Source: Citricoccus sp. WCRC_4
Lineage (GTDB): Bacteria; Actinomycetota; Actinomycetes; Actinomycetales; Micrococcaceae
Direction of reading: 5' to 3'
Assembly (NCBI GenBank): GCA_026645375.1
Contig: JAPFFX010000036.1
Span: forward strand, 1 to 5,915
Length of the DNA stretch: 5,915 bases
Of this stretch, positions 5,311-5,915 are shown one piece after another. Position 1 is the stretch's first letter. Every line of letters begins with the position of its first letter. The notes beneath the pieces are model-generated. The model saw only the letters and a program-made list of their open reading frames with translations. It had not been told where the DNA came from and ran no database searches. The position numbers were made by a program, and so were the translations under genes.

Positions 5311-5915
5311 TCAGAGGGCCCGCAGGACCGTGACCACCTTGCCCATGACCGTCGCCTCGTCTCCGAGGATCGGCTCATAGGCCGAATTCTGCGGCAGCAG
5401 CCAGGTGTGGCCGTCGCGCTGCCGGAACGTCTTGACGGTGGCCTCATCGTCCAGCAGGGCCGCCACGATGTCACCGTTCTGGGCCGAGTTCTGCTGGCGG
5501 ACCACCACCCAGTCCCCGTCGCAGATCGCGGCGTCGACCATGGAGTCACCGGAGACTTTGAGCATGAACAGCTCGCCCTCCCCGGTGAGCTGGCGGGGGA
5601 GCGTCATGACGTCCTCGACCTGCTGGTCGGCCAGGATCGGCCCGCCGGCGGCGATGCGACCGACGAGCGGGACCGGGACGGACGTGCCCTCCACCGCGCC
5701 GGTGTGCAGGGCCGTGACCGGAGCCGGGCCGTCCACGGTGTCCGGTGCGCTCGTCGCGGCCGTCGACACGGGCTGTCCGTCCTCATCCAGCAGGACCTCC
5801 ATGGCACGGGGCCGTCCCGGATCCTTGCGGATGTACCCCCACTTCTCCAGTTGGCCGAGCTGATGGGTCACCGAGGACAGGGAGGCCAGCCCGGCAGCGT
5901 CACCGATCTCCCGCA
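5311..5915 (-). CDS. lexA: LexA, SOS-response transcriptional repressor and autoprotease, N-terminus outside window
   Basis: LexA represses DNA-damage genes and cleaves itself when RecA filaments form. The last 200 residues are visible; roughly 40 N-terminal residues are missing. The fragment opens in the recognition part of the winged helix (REIGDAAGLASLSSVTHQL), followed by the wing with DPGRPRAMEV. A linker of about 40 residues rich in Ala, Thr, Pro and Val is longer than in E. coli. In fragment numbering, the self-cleavage site is A89-G90 in VGRIAAGGPI, the catalytic serine is S124 in SGDSM, and the catalytic lysine is K161 in EATVKTF. The Ser-Lys spacing of 37 equals that of E. coli (S119, K156), so autoproteolysis should be intact. 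The stop is TGA at 5313-5311. The promoter and any autoregulatory LexA box lie beyond the right edge. The downstream repeat protein is probably in the same transcript. Confidence 0.97.
   Translation of the reverse strand, partial: REIGDAAGLASLSSVTHQLGQLEKWGYIRKDPGRPRAMEVLLDEDGQPVSTAATSAPDTVDGPAPVTALHTGAVEGTSVPVPLVGRIAAGGPILADQQVEDVMTLPRQLTGEGELFMLKVSGDSMVDAAICDGDWVVVRQQNSAQNGDIVAALLDDEATVKTFRQRDGHTWLLPQNSAYEPILGDEATVMGKVVTVLRAL

Overview
The window is chromosomal DNA with very high GC content. Third codon positions are almost all G or C in the four largest genes. The protein sequences and gene order (methyltransferase, hflX, dinG, lexA) look like a high-GC actinobacterium, most likely in or near the Micrococcaceae. 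The genus is an inference and I would not go further. I see no mobile element, CRISPR array, tRNA, rRNA, phage gene or toxin-antitoxin pair. It reads as a conserved core region.

Layout from left to right: (1) the 5' part of a minus-strand class I SAM-dependent methyltransferase of the RsmC/MTS type, cut by the left edge; (2) a 355-base divergent intergenic region holding candidate promoters for both sides, a possible leaderless six-codon ORF and a stem-loop ahead of hflX; (3) hflX, a ribosome-associated GTPase, on the plus strand; (4) dinG, an iron-sulphur XPD-like DNA helicase, whose ATG overlaps the hflX stop (ATGA); (5) an uncharacterised protein with prenyltransferase/squalene-cyclase-like repeats on the minus strand, convergent with dinG and separated from it by only three bases; (6) lexA, the SOS repressor, on the minus strand and upstream of gene 5, with its N-terminus beyond the right edge.

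The shared theme is stress handling. HflX splits or rescues stalled ribosomes, DinG unwinds damaged or structured DNA, and LexA controls the SOS response. hflX-dinG look like one translationally coupled unit. lexA and the repeat protein look like a second short unit that runs towards the first. No LexA box (GAAC-N4-GTTC type) was seen in front of hflX or dinG.

Nothing here is clearly a new system. The best leads are the hflX leader (leaderless mini-ORF plus stem-loop, a possible attenuator), the uncharacterised repeat protein next to lexA, and a 10-bp inverted repeat across the dinG convergent junction.
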